From: Calendula officinalis
Taxonomy: Eukaryota > Streptophyta > Magnoliopsida > Asterales > Asteraceae
Length of the DNA: 64,000 nt
NCBI GenBank assembly: GCA_963853835.1
Contig: OY970834.1
Coordinates: 22,016,365-22,080,364 of the forward strand
Direction: 5' to 3'
A model generated the notes under the pieces. The model saw only the letters and a program-made list of their open reading frames with translations. It ran no database searches and was not told where the DNA came from. This document shows, piece after piece, positions 48,005 through 62,190 of this stretch (position 1 is the stretch's first letter; each line of letters starts with the position of its first letter). The translations under genes were made by a program, and so were the position numbers.

Positions 48005-48330
48005 GTGTAGAATTAAAATCAGAACCAATTAAGGCTACAGAACCAGCAGAACTCAATCTGAACCATTGATTTTTGAAATGAAATGATCATGGAAGACACA
48101 TTAATGTATTTGATGAGGGACCCCCAAATATTGGTTTGCATGAATGTCATTAATGCATGTATACATATATTTATAGATAACACTTATGTATATATACATG
48201 AAAACATATACAAATATGTATACATGCATGAATGACATCCATGCAAACCAGTATTTGGGGTCCCTCATCAAATACATTAATGTGTCTTTCATGATCATTT
48301 TATTTCAAAAATCAATGGTTTAGATTGAGT
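48005..48330. mobile_element. Foldback element, family Y, copy 2 (right end short)
   Basis: About 90% identical to copy 1 and in the same orientation, 24 bp away across a TA tract (47981-48004). The right end stops at TTTAGATTGAGT, lacking the last 45 bp of the terminal repeat before (TA)n resumes. Confidence 0.85.
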
Positions 48331-50573
48331 ATGTATATATATATATATATATATATAGGAGGGTTCATGCGAGAACCATTATTATTGCGAGAACTGCGAG
48401 AACAACTTTCTGACCAATCATTTCAATTAATTAGTTTTTAATTGGAAAGGGTATTATAGTCTTTTTAATATTAAAATCCTTTAATTAATTATGGTAAATC
48501 AAGACCAAATTCAGTTTTTCTTTTGAATTAATTCGTTTGTAACCTCCAAGCTATTTTCTTGGATCTTAATTCTGCAGTTCGTATGGTGTTTGTGCAATTC
48601 GTATGTGTTCATTGATGAACGCATAACAATAACTAATAATTTTTAACTTTCTTTAATGTAGTAAATTATGAAAACATGTTATTAATGAACAAATGTACAA
48701 AATTGCTGAACAATGTATTAATGAACCAAATTACAAACCAACTAATCTCTATAAATGAATGATCTCTGAAAATGTAAATCTATATAACTTGATCTTTATT
48801 CATTGGTGAACAACGGGAATGAACACATGTTCATTGGAAAGTTGAAGCCTAGATCTCTCTTCATTGGTGAATCATATATATATCTGTTTTACAAATATAC
48901 AAAGTTGGGGAACCAACAACTTACTGATGAACAAAAATAAAAACCAAAAAATTACTAATGAATTATATTACATGTGTTAATTCGTATTATAAAAAAATGC
49001 TCAGGTGAACGATGATCAGTAATGAAATAATAAACAGATCCTTCTTTCTATAGTCATCTTTAACTCTCCATACTTTCGTGAACGTTGAACGTTGATCGCT
49101 AATGAAAAGATGCAATCATAGCAGATGGTCAACTCATAATATTAGATCATGGCTAACACCAAACGAAAAAATATTAGTATGTTAAGCGTGCATATTGCAG
49201 TTATAAAACAAACCCACATTGTCATTCATCTAAAATGGTCACAAATTTCATAGGTCAAACATACAAAGAAAGTATAAACAAAAAATATTTAACAGCATAA
49301 ACCAAACCCAAACATGAAACATACAAAACATAAAGTTCCAAAATTTAACAAACAAATGAATCAAATGAAAAAAAAATATAATAATAAACAAAAAACATGA
49401 TTAATTAACAACCCAATGAAATCAATTATCACTTTAGCCAAACTTGTAATCTTACGCTGGAAAAATGAGTGAGGACAAGAATCGAATCAAATGTAAAAAA
49501 ATATTAATAAACACAAAATCACAATTAAGATGAGAACTGATTTTAGTTTTCGTTGAATCTTGCGGTGGAAAAAAAATGAGTCACATAAAGAATTGAAAGA
49601 AAATAAGTATTATGATTTAGGAGAGAGATGCCTTATCTCTCTGAAGGCGATTGATATTCGCAATTTGTTTGAGAAACCAGATCTGTTTGTTGCGGTCGTC
49701 AGCGGTGGGTATTGCTACGGTGGTAGGTGGAGATATTATGGTGGTGCAGGCAGTGGTTGCCGGAAGCACTTCATTTGAGGGGGAAGGGGTCCGGCGGGGG
49801 AAGAAATTTTGGAAGTTTTCTCTGTGACACACACATATGTGTGTGGAGGTTTTCAAAAGACACGACTTTTTCTAATTTAACCTAATATCTTGCTTATTTA
49901 TTATGAGTAAGTTTACAAAACTACCCCTCCGTGTTATTCTTTTAATTAACGAGGCAACATGACCCGGGCGATGCACGGACTTTGTTCATGATAAATAGTT
50001 TTTTTTAACGTAACATTACACATTGTATTGATGTTACGGACAAAGTACCTAAAGCATGATCGCTAAAATGTTTGGCTTTAATTGCGGGTACGCTAATAAA
50101 TAAGAAAATTGTGTCGGAGGAAATGTCAAAGTAACAAAACATCATCGTTTTTATTAACGTAACACAAAACACGTTATTCATAAAATATAAGTTAGACCCT
50201 AATAATTTAACACCTCTATTCATTAGCATATAGAATTATAATTGACACACAATGAAATTTTCTGAATATAACATTTAACGATATATTTTAATGATAAAAT
50301 CACCTTATCATAATCATTTACTAATAATTATTTTAAAAGTCTTAATATGTATTTATTAGTTTTTATTATAAACATACATAATAAATGAAAAATTCAAAAA
50401 CATAAAACCACTAATAAAAATCATAATCAACTTCATAATATATACTAAACTCTAGAAACAACAACATAGGAACACAAATGAATCATACAATTTAACAAAT
50501 CATAAGAACAATAACTAAATCAAAACAAATAATTCATATTAGTAATTAAAAATGTAATTACTAAATGCTACAT

Positions 50574-50633
50574 TTATGCCTTTGGCGACTTGAGAAAACC
50601 GTTGATAACTTGTTCATTCAAATCTTGATCCAT
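50574..50633 (-). CDS. 19-codon ORF conserved in the 630-bp repeat, copy 1
   Basis: Translation MDQDLNEQVINGFLKSPKA. The same frame, length and stop position are kept in three other units although 7 of 19 residues vary among them. A TATAAACATATG box lies upstream on the same strand. It could be a peptide gene, the first exon of a longer gene, or a chance frame in a young repeat. Confidence 0.3.
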   Translation of the reverse strand: MDQDLNEQVINGFLKSPKA

Positions 50634-51207
50634 ATTGTAAGGAGTGTTGACAACTTGTGTATATTGAAGATAAATCAGTAAGTATATTGTTAGTGAAGTT
50701 GTGAGGGTGAACTTCGAAACATATGTTTATACATTAAACTTAAAAGGTAACGTCAAATTGTTTGAACTTCTACCATTTATTTGACTTAATTATTTTGGGT
50801 TTTTTTATTTTTGCCTATAATATATAACTATTTGTTACGTTAGGAATCCTTTGATATAACAATTTAGTGGATTTGGTTTTTAATTATTTTAATTATATTT
50901 ATTTATTAATCATATTTATAACAAACTATACATGAGTTTATTACTCATAATCATTTACTAATAATTATTTTAAAAGTCTTAATACGTGTTTATTAGTTAT
51001 TATTATAAACATACATAATCAATAAAAAATTCAAAAACATAACCCGCTAATAAAATAATCATAATCAACTTCATAAAACTAAACTCTAAAAATAACAACA
51101 TAGGAACACAAATGAATCATAAACTTTAACAAATCATAAGAACAATAACTAAATCAAAACAAATCATTCATATTAGTAATTAAAAAAGTAATTACTAAAT
51201 GTTACAT

Positions 51208-51267
51208 TCATACTTTTGGCAACTTGAGAAAATCGTTGATAACTTGTTCATTGAAACTATGATCCAT
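51208..51267 (-). CDS. 19-codon ORF conserved in the 630-bp repeat, copy 2
   Basis: MDHSFNEQVINDFLKLPKV, preceded upstream by TATATAAACATATG at about 51353-51366 on the minus strand. Confidence 0.3.
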   Translation of the reverse strand: MDHSFNEQVINDFLKLPKV

Positions 51268-51836
51268 ATTGTAAGAAGTGTTGACAACTTGTTTATATTG
51301 AAGACAAATCAGTAAGTATATTGTTAGTGAAGTTGTGAGTTTGAACTTCGAAACATATGTTTATATAGTAAAGTTAAAAGGTAACGTCAAATGTTTTTGA
51401 ACTTCTACCATTTACTTGACTTAATTATTTTGATTTTTTTTCTTTTTATATATAACAATTTGTTACGTTAGGAATCCTTTGATATAACAATTTGGTGAAT
51501 TTGGTTTTTATTAAATTTTTCATTATATTAATTTATTAATCATATTTATAAAAAACCATACATGAGTTTATTACTCATAATTATTTACTAATAATTATTT
51601 TAAAAGTCTTAATATGTGTTTATTATTTTTTATTATAAACATACATAATCAATAAAAAAATTAAAAAAATAAACCCACTAATAAAAATCATAATCAACTT
51701 CATAAAACTAAACTCTATAAACAATAACATAAGAACACAAATGAATCATAAACTTTAACAAATCATAAGAACAATAACTAAATCAAAACAAATCATTCAT
51801 ATTAGTAATTAAAAAAGTAATTACTAAATGTTACAT

Positions 51837-51896
51837 TCATACTTTTGGCAACTTGAGAAAATCGTTGATAACTTGTTCATTGAAACCATGATCCAT
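51837..51896 (-). CDS. 19-codon ORF conserved in the 630-bp repeat, copy 3
   Basis: MDHGFNEQVINDFLKLPKV, one residue different from copy 2; same upstream TATATAAAC. Confidence 0.3.
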   Translation of the reverse strand: MDHGFNEQVINDFLKLPKV

Positions 51897-52592
51897 ATTG
51901 TAAGAAGTGTTGACAACTTGTTTATATTGAAGACAAATCAGTAAGCATATTGTTAGTGGAGTTGTGAGTTTGAACTTCGAAACATATGTTTATATAGTAA
52001 AGTTCAAAGGTAACGTCAAATGTTTTTGAACTTCTACCATTTATTTAACTTAATTATTTTGAGTTTTTTTTCTTTTTATATATAACAATTTGTTACGTTA
52101 GGAATCCTTTGATATAACAATTTGGTGAATTTGGTTTTTATTATATTTTTCATTATATTAATTTATTAATCATATTTATAAAAAACCATACATGAGTTTA
52201 TTACTCATAATTATTTACTAATAATTATTTTAAAAGTCTTAATATGTGTTTATTATTATTTATTATAAACATACATAATCAATAAAAAAATTAAAAAAAT
52301 AAACCCACTAATAAAAATCATAATCAACTTCATAAAACTAAACTCTATAAACAATAACATAAGAACACAAATGAATCATAAACTTTAACAAATCATAAGA
52401 ACAATAACTAAATCAAAACAAATCATTCATATTAGTAATTAAAAAAGTAATTACTAAATGTTACATTCATGTAGAAACCATAACATAAGAACACAGATGA
52501 ATCATAAACTTTAACAAATCATAAGAACAATAATTAAATCAAAACAAACCGTTCATATTAGTAATCAAAAAAGTAATTACTAAATGCTACAT

Positions 52593-52652
52593 TCATGCAT
52601 TTGGCGACTTGAGAAAACCGTTGATAACTTGTTCATTCAAACCTTGATCCAT
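52593..52652 (-). CDS. 19-codon ORF conserved in the 630-bp repeat, last copy
   Basis: MDQGLNEQVINGFLKSPNA, closest to copy 1. Same TATATAAACATATG upstream on the minus strand. Confidence 0.3.
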   Translation of the reverse strand: MDQGLNEQVINGFLKSPNA

Positions 52653-52967
52653 ATTGTAAGGAGTGTTGACAACTTGTTTATATTGAAGACAAATCAATAA
52701 GTATATTGTTAGTTTGTTAGTGAAGCTGTGAGTGTGAACTTTGAAACATATGTTTATATAGTAAACTTAAAAGGTAACATCAAATTGTTTGAACTTCTAT
52801 CATTTATAAGACTTAATAATTTTAGGGGTTTTTTTTTTGGCTTTTAATATATTCATCAAGTAATGTTAGTTTTAATTAAAAAAAAAATTTGGTATAAAAA
52901 CTTTAATATATGGTAATTAGATCATGATAATTAATGCAACATCAAACATGGAACTCAATTTTTTATG

Positions 52968-52968
<1 letters not shown>

Positions 52969-53057
<89 letters not shown>
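52969..53057. repeat. (TA)n(TG)n compound microsatellite
   Basis: TA to about 53013, then TG to 53057. Confidence 0.95.
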
Positions 53058-53060
<3 letters not shown>

Positions 53061-53660
53061 AACAATGAAATCAACTCACTAAGAAAAGTATATTGCAACA
53101 CTCTTATATAGGTAAAGAGATGAATAAATATACATAAATATGAGAAATTATATAGACAAATGAGTTACACCATTTCAATTCATGAAGAACTTACATTGTA
53201 ACGTGTGGTAAGAATGATCTTAAACTTTTTGGTTTTGTTACTTCCCAAGTGAGGAATATGGATCGAATATGAGCAAGATAAAACTAATTAGCTCAAACTT
53301 ATAGAATGAATCCAAACTCTCATTCATATACATGTGTGTTACAACAATAAAATTGACTCACTAAGAAATGTATATTACAACCCTCTTATATAGGTGAATG
53401 AATATGACCAATCATATAGATAAATGCGTTACAACAACATGGTAATTAAAACTACATCAAAGTTGAAACTCAACTATGATATATAGAATATAGATTCATA
53501 TATATGTGTGTTACAACAATAAAATTATCTCACTAAGAAATGCATATTACAACCCTTTTATATAGAGCAATGGTTGTAGGTGAAGAGTCAATGATTAAAT
53601 ATACATAAATATGAGCAATTATATAGACACATGAGTTATAACAACATGATATTAAGATAT
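53055..53660. repeat. Three diverged direct repeats
   Basis: GTGTTACAACAATAAAATT, ACTCACTAAGAAATGTATATT and CCTCTTATATAGG recur in order at about 53055, 53335 and 53508. Two units also share AATATACATAAATATGAG(A/C)AATT. No coding sequence. Confidence 0.75.
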
Positions 53661-53777
53661 AATTAATTCTAATATTAACATGGACTCTTCACCTATGATG
53701 CATGGTTATTTGGAACTTATTTGAGTGTAAACATTTAATATGATTTGTAATTAATGCCAACATCAACATGAAACTCA

Positions 53778-53778
<1 letters not shown>

Positions 53779-53850
<72 letters not shown>
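53779..53850. repeat. (TA)n microsatellite
   Basis: Pure TA directly next to a Helitron 3' end. Confidence 0.95.
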
Positions 53851-53852
<2 letters not shown>

Positions 53853-53853
<1 letters not shown>

Positions 53854-54528
53854 TAGCTACATAACTCGCCCGATGGGCGGGTATGCTCCAAAATTTATGG
53901 AATAGATATGTGAAAGTCTTTAAAATTTACTGTTTTTAAAAGATGATTTGGATTGATTATTTAAACAGGTCGATTTTATAGTAAACTGCATTTACCGTGA
54001 TTCAAGGATTTATTTTAGGATATGATCAAATATTTCAAAACAGTATATTCCTTTTGGAAAAGGAGATAATACATGGAAATCATCTTTTAAATACTAATTG
54101 CCTTTCATTTTGGAAAAAATATAATGTATTCCAAATTGAGATTGTATATTAAAAAAAATTAAAAAGTATACGGGTATAGATTATGTAAATCACCTTATAG
54201 TGCTCGCTGGTCAAATTCCGGAAATTTGTAATTTAATTCTGTAAATTGACAATGCCGTAATTAAGCATCCATGATTGTGTATTTTATTTATGGGTATAAT
54301 TAATTGGCCGTAAATATTGCTAATTAGGTTGTCTGTAGTCAATAAGCAAGATCTGGTTGCCTGATTTACCGGGTTTTATTAACTGCTAATTGTTTCCGGA
54401 TTGTGTAGGTTATGAAGATTGAACGGACCAATGCCAAAATTACACGTGGCATTGTCCACCAATCATAAGCCGTCGTTGTGATGAGGTGGCCTGAAGCCAT
54501 CATGTGAAGGCTCATATATAGGGGAGGA
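53853..54528 (-). mobile_element. Non-autonomous Helitron, 676 bp
   Basis: Minus strand 5' end TCCTCCCCTATATATGAGCC (54528). 3' end hairpin CCCGCCCATCGGGCGAG, TTATGTAG, CTAG (53853), next base T. ACACGTGGCATTGTCC lies near the 5' end, as in 43146-46329. No coding capacity. Confidence 0.85.
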
Positions 54529-54647
54529 TTTGTGTTAATTTAAATACAATATTTCCACTTTTAATCTAAACCACTCATTTAAAAATCAAATGGCCAAAAA
54601 GTTGTTCTCGCAGTTCTCGCAATAATGATGGTTCTCGCATTAACCCA

Positions 54648-56120
<1,473 letters not shown>

Positions 56121-56163
<43 letters not shown>
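56121..56163. repeat. (TA)n microsatellite
   Basis: Pure TA. Confidence 0.95.
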
Positions 56164-58099
<1,936 letters not shown>

Positions 58100-58485
58100 G
58101 AAGTGGGATCCTGTGAAGATTCAAAAAATGGTGAGGACTCGCGAGGACACCTCATAAAAATTTCAAAAAATTCCGTAAAAAATATATATAACTCACCATG
58201 ATTATTACTACATTTGACCAAAAAAAAATTTCGAAAAAAAAAAAATTATGATCCACTTTTTTTGCGGATCATAACAATGATCCATATTTTTTTTTGTGGA
58301 TCATTATTATGATCCATATTTTTTTTTGGATCATTTTGAAAAACCTTTTTTTTTTATCTTATAGGCTGCGATTTAGATATTTAAAAAAGAAATTTTTTTG
58401 AAAAAAGTTTGTTTTGGATCATTTTTAGACTTTTTTTTGGAGTCCTCGCAGTCCTCACCGGGAAAAGAGTCCTCACCGGATCCGG

Positions 58486-58490
<5 letters not shown>
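58100..58490. mobile_element. Foldback element, family V (AGGAC variant), about 390 bp
   Basis: Right terminus inverted: AGGGTCCGGATCCGGTGAGG, ACTCTTTTCCCGGTGAGGAC, TGCGAGGAC. Left terminus AGAAGTGGGATCCTGTGAAG, ATTCAAAAAATGGTGAGGAC, TCGCGAGGAC. The interior has repeated ATGATCCATATTTTTTT and TGGATCATT units. The right flank is (TA)n and the left flank a short ATATATAG. Confidence 0.75.

Positions 58491-58538
<48 letters not shown>
58491..58538. repeat. (TA)n microsatellite
   Basis: Pure TA. Confidence 0.95.
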
Positions 58539-58540
<2 letters not shown>

Positions 58541-59840
58541 TTGAATTAGTTTCAGAACCAATTAAGGCTACAGAACCAGCATAACTCAATCTAAACCATT
58601 GATTAAATAAAGAATATAAAGAATAGTTTATACCCCTTAGATTAGAAATTGAATGGATCAGATGATGGGATCTATAAGACACGGATACTTAAATTAATGT
58701 TGGTATCTGGAAAAAAAAGTAGGCTAAAAGGGTATTATTGTAAAATGGCGTTCATCTACCTCTCTCCCAGCATCAACGACGCTCTCTACCTTTCGATTCA
58801 ATTTCAATCGAGGGTTTAAATCAGAGAGGCGATTCTCGGTGTCACTCTAACAAACAAAAAGGATTCAATATTGGGTTTCAATCGAGCAATTTCAACGCAC
58901 GCTTCTATGCCTCTCTTTCCCGGTCGAAGGTGTTTCAAAATAGGGTTTCAATTGGACGAGTTCAAGGCCATTGGTTTGGTAGCTTTTATTATCAATTTAT
59001 GATCTTATTGTATATTTTGTGTAGATGTAGATAAATTTCTAAGAGACGCATATGTTTTTTGAATTTTTGAGAGAGGTAAAGTTTCAACATTTTCACCATA
59101 AGACCACTGATCTGATTTGCATATGTATCTTTTGAATTACAATACGTTGTTTCTCTGGTTTCTTTACACTAAAATGACTCCTCAATTCTATTATGAAATG
59201 GTGTGATGATGCAGCAAATAAATACAACAGATATGTTAGAAGAGGTGGTTGAGTATCTCATGTTTCTACAAAAAAACAAATTCAAGTATATTTAATTCTC
59301 CAATTCTAGACCACTTGCTTATAGCTATCATAATGTCAAACCTCCTATCTGAGACCACTTGCTTATAGCTATTATAATGTCAAAACTTCTATCTGAGCTC
59401 TAGTTTCCTGTCGGATATAAATGAAGGAAAGAATGTGGTGGCTGAAAATGTTGAAGATTATCAAAAATTAACAAAGGAAGAAAGGGTGGGTTAAACTTGC
59501 CAAAGATGCCAAAGTAAGAATTATGAATATGCTACGTAGAAGTGGGTAAAAAAGTTGATGTTCGGCTATCTATCAAGATGGTTTTTATGTATAACTATAA
59601 ACTAGGTGGTTTTTGTTCATACGAATTGTTGAATTTAGGTGGTCGGTTGCCTGGTTGGCTTTGTTGATATGGTTTGATGAATAGTTGTAGAACTAATCTA
59701 GATTATCAATGTTTTGTTTTTTTTCGATTGATTATAATTTAGATTTTAAGTATTCATGATACATGCAATGGAATTAGTGATAGTGGATTGTTTTATGGTT
59801 ATTATTTGTCTTTGTCTTTGTATCGTTTATAATAATGGAT
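58539..59840. mobile_element. TIR element, family Y-like, left end; right limit unknown
   Basis: GGTTGAATTAGTTTCAGAAC then CAATTAAGGCTACAGAACCA match the family Y termini at 47605 and 48005. The body differs: it is leader-like (TACCTCTCTCCCAGC) with exon-like pieces, so this looks like a longer relative with captured DNA. No inverse terminus was found; the right limit is arbitrary. A 59-bp near-duplication lies at 59310-59400 (GACCACTTGCTTATAGCTAT). Confidence 0.45.
59214..59285 (+). pseudogene. Possible bHLH exon fragment
   Basis: After a GATGCAG acceptor the frame reads QINTTDMLEEVVEYLMFLQ and then diverges to a stop. The plant bHLH helix-2 exon has TADMLEEAVEYVKFLQ (from memory), so 12 of 16 positions agree. 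Short and isolated, no basic region seen. Tentative. Confidence 0.4.
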
Positions 59841-60276
59841 AGAGAAAGTGCAGGCACATTATAATTATGAAGTGTTGATGATACATGGCAAGGAAAACAT
59901 CTATCTACCGTTATATATGAGGCCTAATTTTGATTTTTATTGGCCAACATGTCCATTTCAACACTTCTTATTCGTCTGTTTTGATGACATGGAATTAGGC
60001 TTAAATGCCAGCTGTCAAACCCTCATTAGCATGGAAGCCGTATTAAGATTTCATCCTAATTCCGCCATTAAAATACCAAATCATGTCTTTCAATCTACGT
60101 TTCCATCTAATCTCCTTCACCATTACACATTCCATTTCATGATTCTTCCAACTTCGTCTCATTATTGTTTTCCAATCGACATAATTTAACGCCTATTTCA
60201 AAACCCTCGGATTTCTAGGATGGGTTTGGTTTTTTCAATTTGATGCCATTTTCATCTGATATAATTATCAATCAGA
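59841..60276. other. Upstream region of the VTT pseudogene
   Basis: A 113-codon frame at 59848-60189 starts MQAHYNYEVLMIHGKEN but has no recognisable domain and looks like translated 5' flank. No other feature. Confidence 0.4.
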
Positions 60277-61364
60277 ATGATACATGAAAACGGTACCGAA
60301 ATGGCCCGATTAAAGGTCGGGTTTGATGACCCCGAGCCTGATTATATCATTATGGCGTCACCAGAAGGGTTGCGTGACGACGAAGATGACGGCGGCGGCG
60401 GTGGCGGTGTTGGTGGTGTAGCTCCGTTCTCTTCTTCTTCGCAAGTCGAGTATATTACCATTTGGTGGTCTTTTTGGTGGTGGGTGAAACTTGTCTTTCT
60501 GGTTATATTTTTGGCTTTTTTAAGGTTTTGTTTCTTTGCATGGATCGGACCCTATCTAATGGACAAGGTGTGATTGTTGATTGCAATTACACTCACTTAT
60601 TAAAAATTGTTGATTTTGCTGTGAATTCTGATAATTGCTACAATAATGATTCTTTCGGTTCCTCAATTCCCTTTCAAATTATAGAGTTTAAGCTACAAAT
60701 TGACAGATTTAATGAATCTTTTCATTATATTTAGCCTTGTGAAGAATTTGTTAATTTATATGCATAATTTGGAGATGATGATTAACAATTTAAGTTTAAT
60801 TATTGTGTGTTTCAGGAGGTTATACCTATTTTAAATTGGGAAACCGAGACATTTAGTGAACCAGTGTTAGCAATTATGATATTTGGTTCAGTTGCATTAT
60901 TCCCGAGCATATTTTTACTATACACACCTTCAATGTGGGTTGCAGGAATGAGTTTTGGTTACGGTTTGGGATTTTTTTAATTATAATTTGCGGGCGGTGT
61001 TACTATCGGTGTATCACTTCCTTATTTCTCTGGTTCCTTATTTTACCACAAAATTCAAGTGAGTATCCTCTTATTACTAAAATTATTATCTTTTTTGTCC
61101 ATGGATTATAATTAAATTTGAAAAAGTTTTGATTTTTATGTGGGGTTGGTTAGAAAGATACCCCAAAAAAGCATCAGTTATAAGAAGATTAGCAGGTGAA
61201 GGAGATTGGTACAATCAGTTTAGAGATGTAATGTTATTAAGAATATCACCCTTTCAATATGCAGTTTATAATTATTGTGCAGTTGCAACTGATGTTAGAT
61301 TCGTTCCTGCATAAAATGGTTCGACGGTTGGAACGGTGCCAGAAATTTTAATTGCAATATACAC
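60277..61364 (+). pseudogene. TVP38/TMEM64 (VTT, SNARE-associated Golgi) family pseudogene
   Basis: Exon 1 60277-60567 (acidic, Gly-rich N-terminus, then a membrane segment WWWVKLVFLVIFLAFLRF and WIGPYLMDKV). Exon 2 60816-61058 (VIPILNWETETFSEPVLA, PSMWVAGMSFGYGLGF, VSLPYFSGSLFYHKIQ). Exon 3 about 61145-61364 (WLERYPKKASVIRRLAGEG, LLRISPFQYAVYNYCAVATD, VPEILIAIYT). This is the order of plant VTT-domain membrane proteins, thought to act in Golgi/ER membranes. Damage: two in-frame TAA codons after GYGLGFF, a lost acceptor AG before exon 3 (TGTGGG), TAA after VRFVPA, and no C-terminal exon. A gypsy element begins about 120 bases downstream, in what would be the next intron. Confidence 0.85.
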
Positions 61365-61482
61365 GTAAGATTTCTTTTTCTTAAAGTGTTGCAAAATGCA
61401 TAATTTAATTAGCTCTTAGAAGTTGAGGATCGCTATGGTTTATTCTATACTCATGGATGCAAATGATATGCTTGGATCAAAA

Positions 61483-61785
61483 TGATACACTTCCTTCCCG
61501 CCCAATTCGGTTTACTTATTCTAGAAGGTTCAAAGGGCAGAATGGTCACACAGCTGGCGGGAAGAGGACTTAAAAGTTTGTTGAGAGTTTGTTATTTCTG
61601 CCTTTATATTGTTGTTGTGCTAGAGGAGATGTTATGCATGTTTTCAGTAATTGTAATAATTAGCTCTCCCTCTAGTTTAGTCAATTTACTGTAATTCCCC
61701 TTTTGTGATTCAATAATACCAAAGCTTTTGGTTGTTTAGTTCTCTGTATTCTGTTCTATTGCATTCCTTCATCACGAGTGCATCA
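61483..61785 (+). mobile_element. Candidate 5' LTR of a Ty3/gypsy element
   Basis: Ends ...GTGCATCA, then AT and the primer-binding site. It contains polyadenylation-type DNA (GATTCAATAATACCAAAGC). The start at TGATACACTTCC is a guess from the TG rule; the partner LTR lies beyond the window. Confidence 0.5.
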
Positions 61786-61787
61786 AT

Positions 61788-61799
61788 TGGTATCAGAGC
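61788..61799 (+). other. Primer-binding site 1
   Basis: TGGTATCAGAGC, complementary to the 3' end of plant initiator tRNA-Met, two bases after the LTR end. Confidence 0.8.
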
Positions 61800-61826
61800 T
61801 AGCCCTACGTTGCAAGGTTCCAACAT

Positions 61827-61990
61827 TCGGAGTGGTGGCCTGTGGAGTGGTGGCTTGGACCCGAAATGAGGGTGCCAACCGTGACCAACATAGCCGTGAC
61901 CAACGAGCTCGGAGTGGTGGCCTGTGGAGTGGTGGCTCGGACCCGAAAGGAGGGTGCCGACCGTGACCAACATAGCCGTGACCAACGAGG
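61827..61990. repeat. Two tandem 82-bp repeats
   Basis: Both units begin TCGGAGTGGTGGCCTGTGG and end CATAGCCGTGACCAACGAG. They differ at a few positions. They lie between the two primer-binding sites. Confidence 0.9.
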
Positions 61991-62017
61991 ACGTTGGTTC
62001 TTCAAAGCGTGGGGTAT

Positions 62018-62168
62018 TGTTATGATCCCACATTGGCTAGAGTAAAAACTAAATGATGGCTTATAAGCCTAGGTAGTCCCCTCCTCCTTCAAGCTAGCTT
62101 TTGGGAGTGAGTTCTACACTTGGACTTATGAGCATGGTGCGAGCCTAGTATGGGATGGGTTCGTATCA
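62018..62168 (+). mobile_element. Short LTR-like unit (TRIM type), 151 bp
   Basis: Starts TGTTATGATCCCACATTGG and ends GGGTTCGTATCA, i.e. TG...CA, immediately followed by AT and a second primer-binding site. The CCCACATTGG start and GGCTTATAAGCC block are typical of short plant TRIM LTRs. Confidence 0.6.
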
Positions 62169-62170
62169 AT

Positions 62171-62182
62171 TGGTATCAGAGC
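62171..62182 (+). other. Primer-binding site 2
   Basis: TGGTATCAGAGC again, eight bases before the gag ATG. Confidence 0.8.
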
Positions 62183-62190
62183 CTGATTCC

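Larger units (their letters stand above)
50300..52830. repeat. Tandem repeat, about 630-bp unit, four to five copies
   Basis: Unit landmarks (AATCATTTACTAATAATTAT and variants) occur at about 50312, 50949, 51579 and 52209. The fourth unit is cut at 52470 and joins the middle of a fifth, which runs to about 52830. Units 2 and 3 are about 97% identical; unit 1 and the last are more diverged. Each complete unit contains a 19-codon ORF on the minus strand with TATAAAC/TATATAAAC about 90-100 bp upstream. Confidence 0.9.

Noticed and set aside
50300..52830. Centromeric-type satellite
   Set aside because: Only four to five units confined to one insertion block; nothing indicates a megabase array.
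59848..60189. 113-codon ORF as a host gene
   Set aside because: No recognisable motif, ordinary 5' flank composition, and directly upstream of the VTT pseudogene start.
61778..62045. ORFs of 62-67 codons on both strands over the 82-bp repeats
   Set aside because: Repeat-derived frames between the two primer-binding sites, with no domain and shorter than expected for any element protein.
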